The notes under the pieces are model-generated. The model searched no databases. It worked only from the letters and a program-made list of their open reading frames with translations, and had not been told where the DNA came from. A stretch of 32,745 nt of DNA from a virus. The stretch's first letter is position 1. Each line of letters starts with the position of its first letter. The stretch is taken from the IMG/VR virus record IMGVR_UViG_3300046170_000344, positions 1 through 32,745 of that record; one strand, written 5' to 3'. Below, in pieces: positions 25,063 to 31,276 of this stretch. A program made the translations under genes and the position numbers.

Positions 25063-25807
25063 ATAGTTTTTTGTTTAATTAATCTTTTTTCTGCTTCTGC
25101 TTTGTCTTGTTCATATGCTAAATAAAATAATGCTTCATGCATGTTTAGTTCACTGACAGATTCAATTTTGGTTGCATCTCCTCCAGCCAATTTATGTAAC
25201 GAGCTATACCAGCCCCACTTCCTAGCAAATCCTCTCTCTGCTGAATAGTCATTCCCTTCATAACCTCCTGATTCAAAGATTTCAGGATAGTTTTCAACAA
25301 CTCGTTCTTTAAATTGTAAAAAAAAAGTATAGAACCCATTACAATATCAAGAGGCATCTGTTTATATTTTTCAGAATCTTCTGATCCTTTATAGTCTTCT
25401 ATGATGTATTTGTCTTTTAGTGTGTCTTTTATTGGTCTGTATAATACCGCCATAGCTTTGTGCATGTTGCTCCAGTCTCCTAGTGTAGTATCAAGATCTA
25501 TATATTCTCCTAAAGTTATTTTGTCTAAATCTGGAACAAAGCCATAAGCTATTCCATCCATTGTAAAAGTAGGTACAAGTTTAGCCTCTTTATTAAATAA
25601 GTCATTAATGATTCTTACAACTTCCATTACACTATTAAACTGTACTTTAATAACATTCTGAAGATTAAGATTACAGAAGATTTCTACTGTCTTGTGTAAT
25701 AAGAAATTAGAGTTTTGATTAGCCTCTGTGTTTATCTTTTCATACTTCTGGTATTGCTCTAAACTAATCTCTCTTAAAGATTCTGGAACTTGTATCTTAA
25801 CTTTCAT
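25059..25807 (-). CDS. Tail assembly chaperone, -1 frameshift product (gpGT-like, 249 aa)
   Basis: Residues 1-163 are read in the zero frame to GSILFF at the T9 run (25326-25318). A -1 shift continues with LQFKERVVENYPEIFESGG, YSAERGFARKWGWYSSLHKL, DATKIESVSELNMHEALFYL and ends KRLIKQKTI at 25059. The -1 frame is open for 86 codons. Its KWGWY...LAGGD...LN.HEAL.YLA pattern is one I recall from Bacteroidota phage tail genes. The stop overlaps the next ATG (ATGA). Together this resembles lambda gpG-gpGT, in which a rare frameshift adds a C-terminal T domain that recruits the tail tube while G coats the tape measure. The mechanism is inferred. An alternative is a one-base sequencing deletion in the homopolymer. 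Confidence 0.72.
25145..25807 (-). CDS. Tail assembly chaperone, zero-frame product (gpG-like, 220 aa)
   Basis: The unshifted frame starts MKVKIQVPESLREISLEQYQ and runs past the T9 site for 57 more codons: YNLKNELLKTILKSL, then QREDLLGSGAGIARYINWL and the end KLNLSVN. That tail is helical and protein-like, and I recall similar ends (helix, GDGI-type turn, helix) in related phage proteins, so the region seems to encode protein in two frames. The middle (ITLGEYIDLDTTLGDWSNMH, KAMAVLYRPI) is a conserved-looking segment. It is the first tail gene after the terminator and has the perfect leader box. Function as G-type chaperone is inferred from size, position and the frameshift layout. Confidence 0.68.
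   Translation of the reverse strand: MKVKIQVPESLREISLEQYQKYEKINTEANQNSNFLLHKTVEIFCNLNLQNVIKVQFNSVMEVVRIINDLFNKEAKLVPTFTMDGIAYGFVPDLDKITLGEYIDLDTTLGDWSNMHKAMAVLYRPIKDTLKDKYIIEDYKGSEDSEKYKQMPLDIVMGSILFFYNLKNELLKTILKSLNQEVMKGMTIQQREDLLGSGAGIARYINWLEEMQPKLNLSVN
25318..25327 (-). other. Candidate -1 slippery site, C-T9
   Basis: Minus strand ATA CTT TTT TTT TAC: a run of nine T in which T TTT TTT (25325-25319) is a standard -1 heptamer in the correct phase. Both tRNAs can re-pair fully after slipping one base. I did not identify a clear stimulatory hairpin downstream. Confidence 0.65.
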
Positions 25808-25819
25808 ATTATAACAATA
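25805..25819 (-). promoter_or_regulatory. Conserved leader box (perfect copy) before chaperone gene
   Basis: Minus strand TATTGTTATAATATG, the ATG included, shortly after the intrinsic terminator at 25839-25867. Identical to 15557 and 11271. Confidence 0.45.
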
Positions 25820-25838
25820 ACTTATTCAGTTTTTTGTA

Positions 25839-25868
25839 TAAAAAAAGAGGACCATTTCTGATCCTCTC
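25839..25868 (-). terminator. Intrinsic terminator between terminase block and tail block
   Basis: On the minus strand GAGGATC, loop AGAAAT and GGTCCTC (25866-25847; all seven positions pair, one as a T-G wobble) are followed by T7 ending near 25840. It separates the early/terminase genes from the tail operon. Confidence 0.85.
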
Positions 25869-25899
25869 AAACATAACTAACTAAATGAAAAAAGTTTTA

Positions 25900-26205
25900 T
25901 TAAGTACTATTGTCTCTTTTTATCCTCATCTCTCTTTGTATTGCATCATAAGCTCTATCATATGCCCATTCATATACTTCTGCTATTTTATGTTCTAGTT
26001 CTTGTGTTCCTTGTGAGAACACTTCTGTTCCTTTTTTAATTTGTCCTTTATAATCTAGTACAAGTATTACAGGTGGTTTCTTTCCTAATCTTGTTGGTTC
26101 ACGATAAACTCTTATATCATTATCAATACACCATTTGAAGATCTTCATCTCCTTCTCGTACTGATCTTTGGTTTTCAGCTCTATCGATTTCAGTTTCGAT
26201 TTCAT
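25900..26205 (-). CDS. Hypothetical protein (101 aa)
   Basis: The 101-aa product has a Lys/Glu-rich start (KSKLKSIELKTKDQYEKEMK), then FKWCIDNDIRVYREPTRLG, PPVILVLDYKGQIKKG and a helical end VYEWAYDRAYDAIQREMR. It overlaps the upstream gene by 83 bases with this start; an internal ATG at 26148 would cut the overlap to 26 bases and is equally possible. No family recognised. It is the last gene before the terminator. Confidence 0.6.
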   Translation of the reverse strand: MKSKLKSIELKTKDQYEKEMKIFKWCIDNDIRVYREPTRLGKKPPVILVLDYKGQIKKGTEVFSQGTQELEHKIAEVYEWAYDRAYDAIQREMRIKRDNST

Positions 26206-26323
26206 TAATTACTTTTAAAAGTTTTTTACTAATTCTTATTGATGAACCTTGTGACAAGCCACCATGATTAAATAATTCTCGGTTGATTATTAATAGTCTC
26301 TTTCTAGCTTCCTCTAATGACAT
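26123..26323 (-). CDS. Hypothetical helical protein (66 aa)
   Basis: The product MSLEEARKRLLIINRELFNH...ISKKLLKVINEIETEIDRAE is charged and helical. ATG 26323-26321 overlaps the small membrane gene's end by 20 bases, a compact arrangement shared by this whole block. No motif that assigns a function is visible. Confidence 0.55.
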   Translation of the reverse strand: MSLEEARKRLLIINRELFNHGGLSQGSSIRISKKLLKVINEIETEIDRAENQRSVREGDEDLQMVY

Positions 26324-26459
26324 AAAATAAAAAGTGTATTAGCATTATCATCCAGAATGTGTATAGTCCTGTACCCCAAAAGAAGTACTTTATTATTCTT
26401 TCCTGTAGTTTTTTGTCTACTGGCATATTGATTTCTTTTTTTGTTGCTTTATAATACAT
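26304..26459 (-). CDS. Small membrane protein (51 aa, or 40 aa from internal ATG)
   Basis: ATG 26459-26457 gives MYYKATKKEINMPVDKKLQE followed by IIKYFFWGTGLYTFWMIMLI and HFLFYVIRGS; TAG is at 26306-26304. A second ATG at 26426 is possible. It has one clear membrane helix, basic on the N-side. It overlaps the upstream small membrane gene by 11 bases, so the two may act as a pair. Function unknown. Confidence 0.55.
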   Translation of the reverse strand: MYYKATKKEINMPVDKKLQERIIKYFFWGTGLYTFWMIMLIHFLFYVIRGS

Positions 26460-26676
26460 AATCAACAATGTAAGTTAAAGTTCCAAGTATTCCTAACACA
26501 ATAAATATTACTATGTAAAAAAATATTCCCCAGAGTATCGTTTGTTTTTTATTCATTTCTTTGTTTCTAAAAAGATGCTGCCCATTCACACTAGACTTAC
26601 TAAATTCCTCACTAGGATCATAATCCATTGTTGATATCGGTTTTAGTGTTTTTATGTTACTACGGGTTATCAGCAT
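26449..26676 (-). CDS. Small membrane protein (75 aa; start uncertain)
   Basis: The C-terminal part MNKKQTILWGIFFYIVIFIV followed by LGILGTLTYIVDYVL is a strong single membrane helix after a basic start. The upstream 40 residues (LITRSNIKTLKPIS, MDYDPSEEFSKSS) are polar and may be a cytoplasmic domain or may not be translated, since M17 and M41 are also possible starts. It lies after the large terminase gene with a 63-base gap. No homologue recognised. Confidence 0.55.
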   Translation of the reverse strand: MLITRSNIKTLKPISTMDYDPSEEFSKSSVNGQHLFRNKEMNKKQTILWGIFFYIVIFIVLGILGTLTYIVDYVL

Positions 26677-26739
26677 CTGTATATTTATAGCTAATATATA
26701 AACATTTTTTAAACAATCAAAGTTTTTTGTTAATTATTT

Positions 26740-27912
26740 TTACCAAATGTGATATTCTCCTTTATTAGGATCTTGTAATTGTGAGGTTAATGCATATCTA
26801 GCTGCATCAATACTATGGTCTCCAGACATAGGGTTAGGCTTTTGTAGTGTGTTACCTTGCTTGTCTTTCATCCAGACATAACCCTGAAGCTCTTTAATTA
26901 AGTTCTTTGATCTTTGTGTAACAAATATATTGTTTTGGTTTATAAGGTTAATACCATACACTATACTATCTCTGCCTTTTGTAACTGGGAATACTTGATG
27001 TCCATATGTATTTAACTCTGCTATTGATTTAGGCTCTGCACTATCTGCCCATAAGCTTCCTAGTATCTGATTGTTTTTTAAGTATTGACTTATGTGTGAG
27101 TTTAACATTCCTTTTCTATAGAGTACTTCATCAAATATATATGCATCATCTAGTTTGTATAGTGCTACTAATGCTGCTTCGTCAACGGAGTAACCAAAGT
27201 CTAATCCATGACATAATAACCTAGCATGAGGTGGTATTACATCTATTTGTTTCCAATCAGGAATACAAGCTCCTTCAAGTGTTCCTATCTCACCTAGTCC
27301 ATAAACTCTCCACCAATTAGCCCAATAAGAGCTTTTAGAAGCCTTTAGACGAGCTTTCTCTATTTCTTTGATAATACTATCAGGAAGTTCATTATTGTCC
27401 TTGTAAGTTAATGTAATGAAGTTTGTATCTTCTGTATTGATTAATTCTTTATCTACCCAGAATAAATTAGTAGGGTTATAATCTAGCCAAATATCTCCAG
27501 AGGTTCTTATTGATAATTGCTGGTAAGCTTCAAAGCTAACATTGTTACACTCATTAATAAATAGATCTGTTCTTCTGGAACCTCTTAACTTATCTGGTTG
27601 GTCTGTAGAAAAGAACTCTATATAACTTCCATTAGAGAATGTGTATTTTAATGTTGTTCTATTATACTTCTCTTCGTAATATCTGTTTAATCCTTTTAGG
27701 ATATTTAGAAAGTCTTTTAATGCTCCTCTTCTTAAATGTGGAACTGATTCAGATACTACACTTATCTCGCTGCCTGCATTTCTTATTGCCTGATCTATTA
27801 AGATAGATAGTATACAAATAGTTTTACCAGCAGAAGTTCCTCCTCTTACAATCTTAACTCTTTTGTCTAGTGCAAGAAGCTTGTCAAACGCTATCGTTTT
27901 TCTGACTCTCAT
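26740..27912 (-). CDS. terL: Terminase large subunit
   Basis: The 390-aa protein has all motor and nuclease motifs. Walker A is RGGTSAGKT at 23-31 and Walker B with catalytic Glu is DLFINE at 116-121. The RNase H-like nuclease acidic residues are D238 (HGLDFGY), D290 (WADSAEPK) and D365/D369 (DHSIDAARYAL). It packages DNA into the prohead through the portal and cuts concatemers. Length fits compact pbsx/phage_terminase_3-type enzymes. ATG overlaps the small subunit stop by one base (TAATG). Confidence 0.95.
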   Translation of the reverse strand: MRVRKTIAFDKLLALDKRVKIVRGGTSAGKTICILSILIDQAIRNAGSEISVVSESVPHLRRGALKDFLNILKGLNRYYEEKYNRTTLKYTFSNGSYIEFFSTDQPDKLRGSRRTDLFINECNNVSFEAYQQLSIRTSGDIWLDYNPTNLFWVDKELINTEDTNFITLTYKDNNELPDSIIKEIEKARLKASKSSYWANWWRVYGLGEIGTLEGACIPDWKQIDVIPPHARLLCHGLDFGYSVDEAALVALYKLDDAYIFDEVLYRKGMLNSHISQYLKNNQILGSLWADSAEPKSIAELNTYGHQVFPVTKGRDSIVYGINLINQNNIFVTQRSKNLIKELQGYVWMKDKQGNTLQKPNPMSGDHSIDAARYALTSQLQDPNKGEYHIW

Positions 27913-28142
27913 TAATCAATAAACAGTGGAGTGTCTTCGTTTATTGTAATATCTTTTGTTTCTCTTGGTTTACCTGCGTAGTAATTATAGAACAACTGAA
28001 CATACTTAAAGTCTCCTTTTTCTACTCCAGCTTTCAGAGCTTGATATGCAGCATCTTCTAAAGGAGTTAGTTTCTCTATTAGATTAAGCTCATCTGCTTT
28101 AGGTTTTCTACCTGCTCCTTGTCTTTTTCCTCCGTGTGCCAT
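27912..28142 (-). CDS. Terminase small subunit-like protein (76 aa)
   Basis: The protein starts MAHGGKRQGAGRKPKADELN, the GGKRxGAGRKP motif typical of many phage small-terminase-like proteins, which acts as a basic DNA-binding arm. The rest is helical (EKLTPLEDAAYQALKAGVEK) and ends KDITINEDTPLF. It is short for a full small terminase, but the position immediately before terL supports the role of recognising the packaging site. Confidence 0.8.
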   Translation of the reverse strand: MAHGGKRQGAGRKPKADELNLIEKLTPLEDAAYQALKAGVEKGDFKYVQLFYNYYAGKPRETKDITINEDTPLFID

Positions 28143-28194
28143 AACTTGAAATAACTTGATTAATCAATAATACAATAAAAAAACTTATCATTTG

Positions 28195-28695
28195 TTAAAA
28201 CTCATTTAAATATCTATTCTCTATTTCCCAGTTGCCTGCATAGAGTTCAAAGGTAGTACCATCCTTTCTTGTTCTGATCGTACCTTTAGGGTAATAGTTA
28301 CCCTTTTCTTTAAACTGTTCTTTAGTTACCCATCCACACACTGTAAGAACTTTAGTGAATCTATTTATAGATGCAAATATAAATGCATCAGCTATATATC
28401 CTATTTGTGTGTCTAGAACATTATTCACATAGTAGTCTTTAGGATCTACTTTTCTTTCCATACATTTAACATCTGCCTTGTAACCATTCCATTCAATATC
28501 ATATCCTCCATCAAATCCTCCTAGTCCTGTCATTAGTTCTATGCCTAGATGGTCTCTTATGGTGTTTTCTCCTACTATTCCTATGTATTGATTTCTCTTG
28601 TTGCCATCTGCGAATCCTCTCATTCCAAAGTTAGTTCTTCCTACCAGCTTTTTGCTGTAGGTGATAATATCTTCGTTAAGAGGTATTTGTAACAT
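28195..28695 (-). CDS. Predicted PD-(D/E)XK-fold nuclease (166 aa)
   Basis: The 166-aa protein has the sequence order of a PD-(D/E)XK nuclease: a helix with E43 (GIVGENTIRDHLG), then GGFDGGYDIEWNGYKADVK with D66, D75 and K77, and later IADAFIFASINRF and LTVCGWVTKEQF strands and helix. D66...D75-x-K77 matches the catalytic PD...(D/E)xK spacing of restriction-like and Holliday-resolvase-like enzymes. The substrate is unknown; DNA end processing or host-DNA degradation are possibilities. The call rests on motif reading alone. Confidence 0.6.
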   Translation of the reverse strand: MLQIPLNEDIITYSKKLVGRTNFGMRGFADGNKRNQYIGIVGENTIRDHLGIELMTGLGGFDGGYDIEWNGYKADVKCMERKVDPKDYYVNNVLDTQIGYIADAFIFASINRFTKVLTVCGWVTKEQFKEKGNYYPKGTIRTRKDGTTFELYAGNWEIENRYLNEF

Positions 28696-29108
28696 TAGTC
28701 TAATAAGTCAAAGCTGTGATATTTGTTTTTTAGTTCTTCGTATTCTTTTTTAAGCTCTAGGTAATTTTCTAATAATCTCTCTAGATTGTATTCTAGTTTC
28801 TTGTCTGCTTTCTCATATCCTAGATACTTTCTAAACTCTTCTTTTATTTTAGTATATACGTTTAATAATCCTTCATCTTGCTTTAACCACCAGTCAAAAT
28901 TATTACATGCATGTAAGATAGTAGCGTGGTTTTTTGACACAGATCTACCTATTTTAGTATAGGTCATGTTCGTGTATTGACGAAGAAGCTTATAATACAT
29001 TGCTCTTGCTTCAACAAAATCTCTATCTCTACAAGTTAATGTGTGTTCGTTTTCTAAATCAATGTTAGTCTGATTTCTTATTATTCTTTTTAATTCTGAT
29101 GTTATCAT
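28695..29108 (-). CDS. Solo DnaA domain-IV-like DNA-binding protein with coiled coil
   Basis: Residues about 27-75 (RDRDFVEARAMYYKLLRQYT, IGRSVSKNHATILHACNN) match the DnaA C-terminal duplex-binding domain, whose signature loop R-D-H-(T/S)-T-V-x-H is here K-N-H-A-T-I-L-H. The AAA+ motor and the N-terminal DnaA domains are absent. A Lys/Glu/Leu coiled coil follows (about 90-130; LEYNLERLLENYLELKKEYE). It may bind DnaA-box-like sites in phage or host DNA, for origin marking or to interfere with host initiation; that is inference. ATG 29108 lies inside the upstream gene's end. Confidence 0.75.
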   Translation of the reverse strand: MITSELKRIIRNQTNIDLENEHTLTCRDRDFVEARAMYYKLLRQYTNMTYTKIGRSVSKNHATILHACNNFDWWLKQDEGLLNVYTKIKEEFRKYLGYEKADKKLEYNLERLLENYLELKKEYEELKNKYHSFDLLD

Positions 29109-29286
29109 AATATTTGTTTTCGTTTATAGCTTTTAAAATTCCTGCACATGCTTCATAATTCTCTAAAGTTTCATAAAGCTTTATAGCATTTTCTAGTTCT
29201 TCTTCTGAAGCTCCAGCTGCTAAATCCATCAGTGCCATTAGATAATATCTTTCTATTTGATCACTGAAGAGTTCCTCGTATGACAT
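29065..29286 (-). CDS. Small conserved phage hypothetical (73 aa)
   Basis: The product MSYEELFSDQIERYYLMALM...ACAGILKAINENKYYDN is helical and acidic, with a LENAIKLYETLENYEACAGI stretch that I recall from flavobacterial phages as an unassigned small gene. It overlaps both neighbours (26 bases upstream, 44 downstream), typical of this tightly packed block. No catalytic residues seen. Confidence 0.65.
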   Translation of the reverse strand: MSYEELFSDQIERYYLMALMDLAAGASEEELENAIKLYETLENYEACAGILKAINENKYYDNIRIKKNNKKSD

Positions 29287-30052
29287 ATTCGTTTAATTCT
29301 GATTCTTTCTTCACAAAGTACTCTTCAAATGTTTTAATTGCTCTCTCTAATTTTTCTTTCCCTGATAAATAAAAACTCTCACTTGCATCCCACATACCTA
29401 AATCTCCTTTGCCTTTATCTATTGCAAAGAAATAAAATTTATCATAACTCACATTAAACAATTCACAATAAATATAAAGTTGTACGTCATAAGAGTATTT
29501 CTTGGCTGAATATGGAAATGCCTTTACATCTGATGTTGTTTTTAAATCACCAATAAATCCATCACCTAATATATCCGCTTTAGCACGGAAGGGATAACCA
29601 TGTAACATTCCAATAGCTGGTATCTCAAACTTTGCTCCTCTTGTCATTCTTTGCCACAAATCATTCTGTAGTAAAGCGTCTACTGTATACATTGCTTTGT
29701 CATAGTCTTTTCTTGTATATACAAATTCATCTGATCCTATCTCTGCTACTTTCTCTGTATATTTTTTTGTTCTTGCTGATTGTACTTCTACTATGTGTAC
29801 TAGACTATCTACCTTGTCTGGTTCTAATGCTGCTAAATGTATAAGCCTTCCTGCTTTAAAAGCTGGGTTGTCTGACTTAAAGTTTAAACTTCTAGCATAA
29901 GCTTTAGGACTATCCATTAAATATTTTATAGAAGAAGAGCTCAATGCTGTTCTACCTAGCTCTCCATAGTAAAACTTATCGTCATCCATTTTAGGAATTA
30001 GATCTTCTGGTGAATATTGTTTTCCGTTAAGTAATGTTATTGTATTATTCAT
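29261..30052 (-). CDS. RecE-like PD-(D/E)XK exonuclease
   Basis: The 263-aa protein has the pattern of RecE C-terminal/DUF3799-type exonucleases: SSSSIKYLMDSPKAY at 38-52, FKAGRLIHLAALEPD with H72, E143 (AKFEIPAIG), D160 (FRAKADIL), D169 and K171 (GDLKTTSD) and the QxxxY-type helix YDVQLYIYCELF near 191. It would resect 5' ends of double-stranded DNA for single-strand annealing recombination. An annealing partner is not visible in the window; the SSB-like and NinG genes are downstream. Confidence 0.88.
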   Translation of the reverse strand: MNNTITLLNGKQYSPEDLIPKMDDDKFYYGELGRTALSSSSIKYLMDSPKAYARSLNFKSDNPAFKAGRLIHLAALEPDKVDSLVHIVEVQSARTKKYTEKVAEIGSDEFVYTRKDYDKAMYTVDALLQNDLWQRMTRGAKFEIPAIGMLHGYPFRAKADILGDGFIGDLKTTSDVKAFPYSAKKYSYDVQLYIYCELFNVSYDKFYFFAIDKGKGDLGMWDASESFYLSGKEKLERAIKTFEEYFVKKESELNEYVIRGTLQ

Positions 30053-30986
30053 AGTGTGTACAAATATATTTTATTTGTGAAGGATATAATTTAAACCATT
30101 CCCCTCTTATATTTTGTTCTTTATATTTATGATGTAATTCTTTTTCTAAATCTTTTTTAAATTGTTTAATCAACTCTAATGTTGGTTTTTCTCCTTGTAA
30201 TGTTTTTTCTCTATTTAAAGGATTTGATGACTTACCTATCTTATATGCTGAAGAACCGTCTGGATATTTTATATTATGGTCTTTTATTAAATAACAAACT
30301 TTCTCTTTAACAGATTTTCTTTTTTGTCCTTCTATATCTTTTTTAATAATAGAACTTTGACAAAGACTAAACACTTTCATATTTTCCAGCCTTTCATTTT
30401 CTTTTTCTAACCAAATTGTGTATTCCTTATTTTTAATCTTTTCTTTTCTTGCTTTAGTGTATATTAAATTCCTTGGGTAATTATCTGAAAATAAATCTTC
30501 CAGAAACTCATCCATATGATAAAGATAAGGTCTAATACCTAAATATGTTTTGGTCCAAAATCTTTTACGTTTAAAATCTTCTGCATCACGAACCATGTCT
30601 AAATAATAAGCTCTCTGTCCTTCATAATCGTCATAATAATAAGAACATCCATCTTCAGCTATATTCCAACTTTTACGAGTATAAAATTCTTCTCTATCTT
30701 TAAAATACTCATCTTCCCAATCAAAAAGTTGGTAGCTAAATTCATCTCTTATTATTCCTTTAACTTCTTCTTTATTGCTATTATCATAAACTATTTTTTC
30801 GGTAATGTATCCAAAGTTATCTTCAAATAATTTATTATAAGCATCTTTAAAATCTTTTATAGATTGACCATATGCTTCCCCTTCTCTTGTTTGATAAGGC
30901 AGTTCTATTCTTTTATTATCCCATCCTCTATCTTGATTGTATTCTATTATAATACCCTCCTCGTGTAAATGTATCGTATGTTTCAT
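30045..30986 (-). CDS. GIY-YIG (T5orf172/MUG113-like) protein with large unknown N-terminus
   Basis: I use ATG 30986-30984 (MKHTIHLHEEGIIIEYNQDR), overlapping the previous stop as ATGA; 313 aa. The last about 80 residues carry the GIY-YIG variant: CYLIKDHNIKYPDGSSAYKI then GKSSNPLNREKTLQ, a later ELHHKYKEQNIRGEWFKLYP. The YLI...YKIG pair, Arg in PLNREKTLQ, Glu and GEWF are the family's key places. The first about 230 residues (many Asp/Glu/Tyr/Phe, e.g. FDWEDEYFKDREEFYTRK) match nothing I know. It may be a nicking enzyme, a homing endonuclease or a DNA-repair nuclease. Confidence 0.75.
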   Translation of the reverse strand: MKHTIHLHEEGIIIEYNQDRGWDNKRIELPYQTREGEAYGQSIKDFKDAYNKLFEDNFGYITEKIVYDNSNKEEVKGIIRDEFSYQLFDWEDEYFKDREEFYTRKSWNIAEDGCSYYYDDYEGQRAYYLDMVRDAEDFKRKRFWTKTYLGIRPYLYHMDEFLEDLFSDNYPRNLIYTKARKEKIKNKEYTIWLEKENERLENMKVFSLCQSSIIKKDIEGQKRKSVKEKVCYLIKDHNIKYPDGSSAYKIGKSSNPLNREKTLQGEKPTLELIKQFKKDLEKELHHKYKEQNIRGEWFKLYPSQIKYICTHYE

Positions 30987-31276
30987 TCTCCTTTTTCTAA
31001 TTGGTCTTCTAATGCAGCAAGAGCTCTCCATGCTACTTTGCCTAGATGTAACATTCCATCATCATCTATAGGTTCTGTCGTGTGGTCTATTAGGTGTCTA
31101 GTTAAAGCATCTAGTTGGTCTGTTGATTTACTCTTATCCCAATGCAGAGGTTTGTCTGGATGATGTTGCTGGTTTCCTATGTAACTAATCTTTGATACAT
31201 ATTTAAGTGCTCTAGGAAAATACTTCAACACTCCAGTAAATACTGGCATTTCTTTTCTTTCTTTATGTTTACTCAT
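30983..31276 (-). CDS. dATP/dGTP diphosphohydrolase N-terminal-type protein (DUF5664)
   Basis: The 97-aa protein includes VFTGVLKYFPRALKYVSKIS, the pair HHPDKPLHWDKSKSTDQLDA, LTRHLIDHTTEPIDDDGMLH and LGKVAWRALAALEDQLEK. This H-pattern and the helical HL..VAWR.LA.LE end fit the DUF5664 family, now named for a dATP/dGTP diphosphohydrolase N-terminal domain. It could act on purine dNTPs, balancing the pool for replication. It overlaps both neighbours by 4 bases. Activity is from family naming, not shown here. Confidence 0.7.
   Translation of the reverse strand: MSKHKERKEMPVFTGVLKYFPRALKYVSKISYIGNQQHHPDKPLHWDKSKSTDQLDALTRHLIDHTTEPIDDDGMLHLGKVAWRALAALEDQLEKGE

Noticed and set aside
25868-25875. 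TATGTTTG on the minus strand, a TAnnTTTG -7 box.
   Set aside because: A transcript starting here would run directly into the terminator hairpin at 25866-25847, and there is no -33 element.
28195-28695. Reading the 166-aa protein as a restriction enzyme with its own methylase.
   Set aside because: No methyltransferase is present in the window, and the PD-(D/E)XK motif alone does not separate restriction enzymes from resolvases or exonucleases.
30983-31276. Idea that the phage has a Z-type (2-aminoadenine) genome because of the DUF5664-type gene.
   Set aside because: No PurZ-like or DatZ-like gene and no phage DNA polymerase is visible in the window, and DUF5664 alone is not diagnostic.
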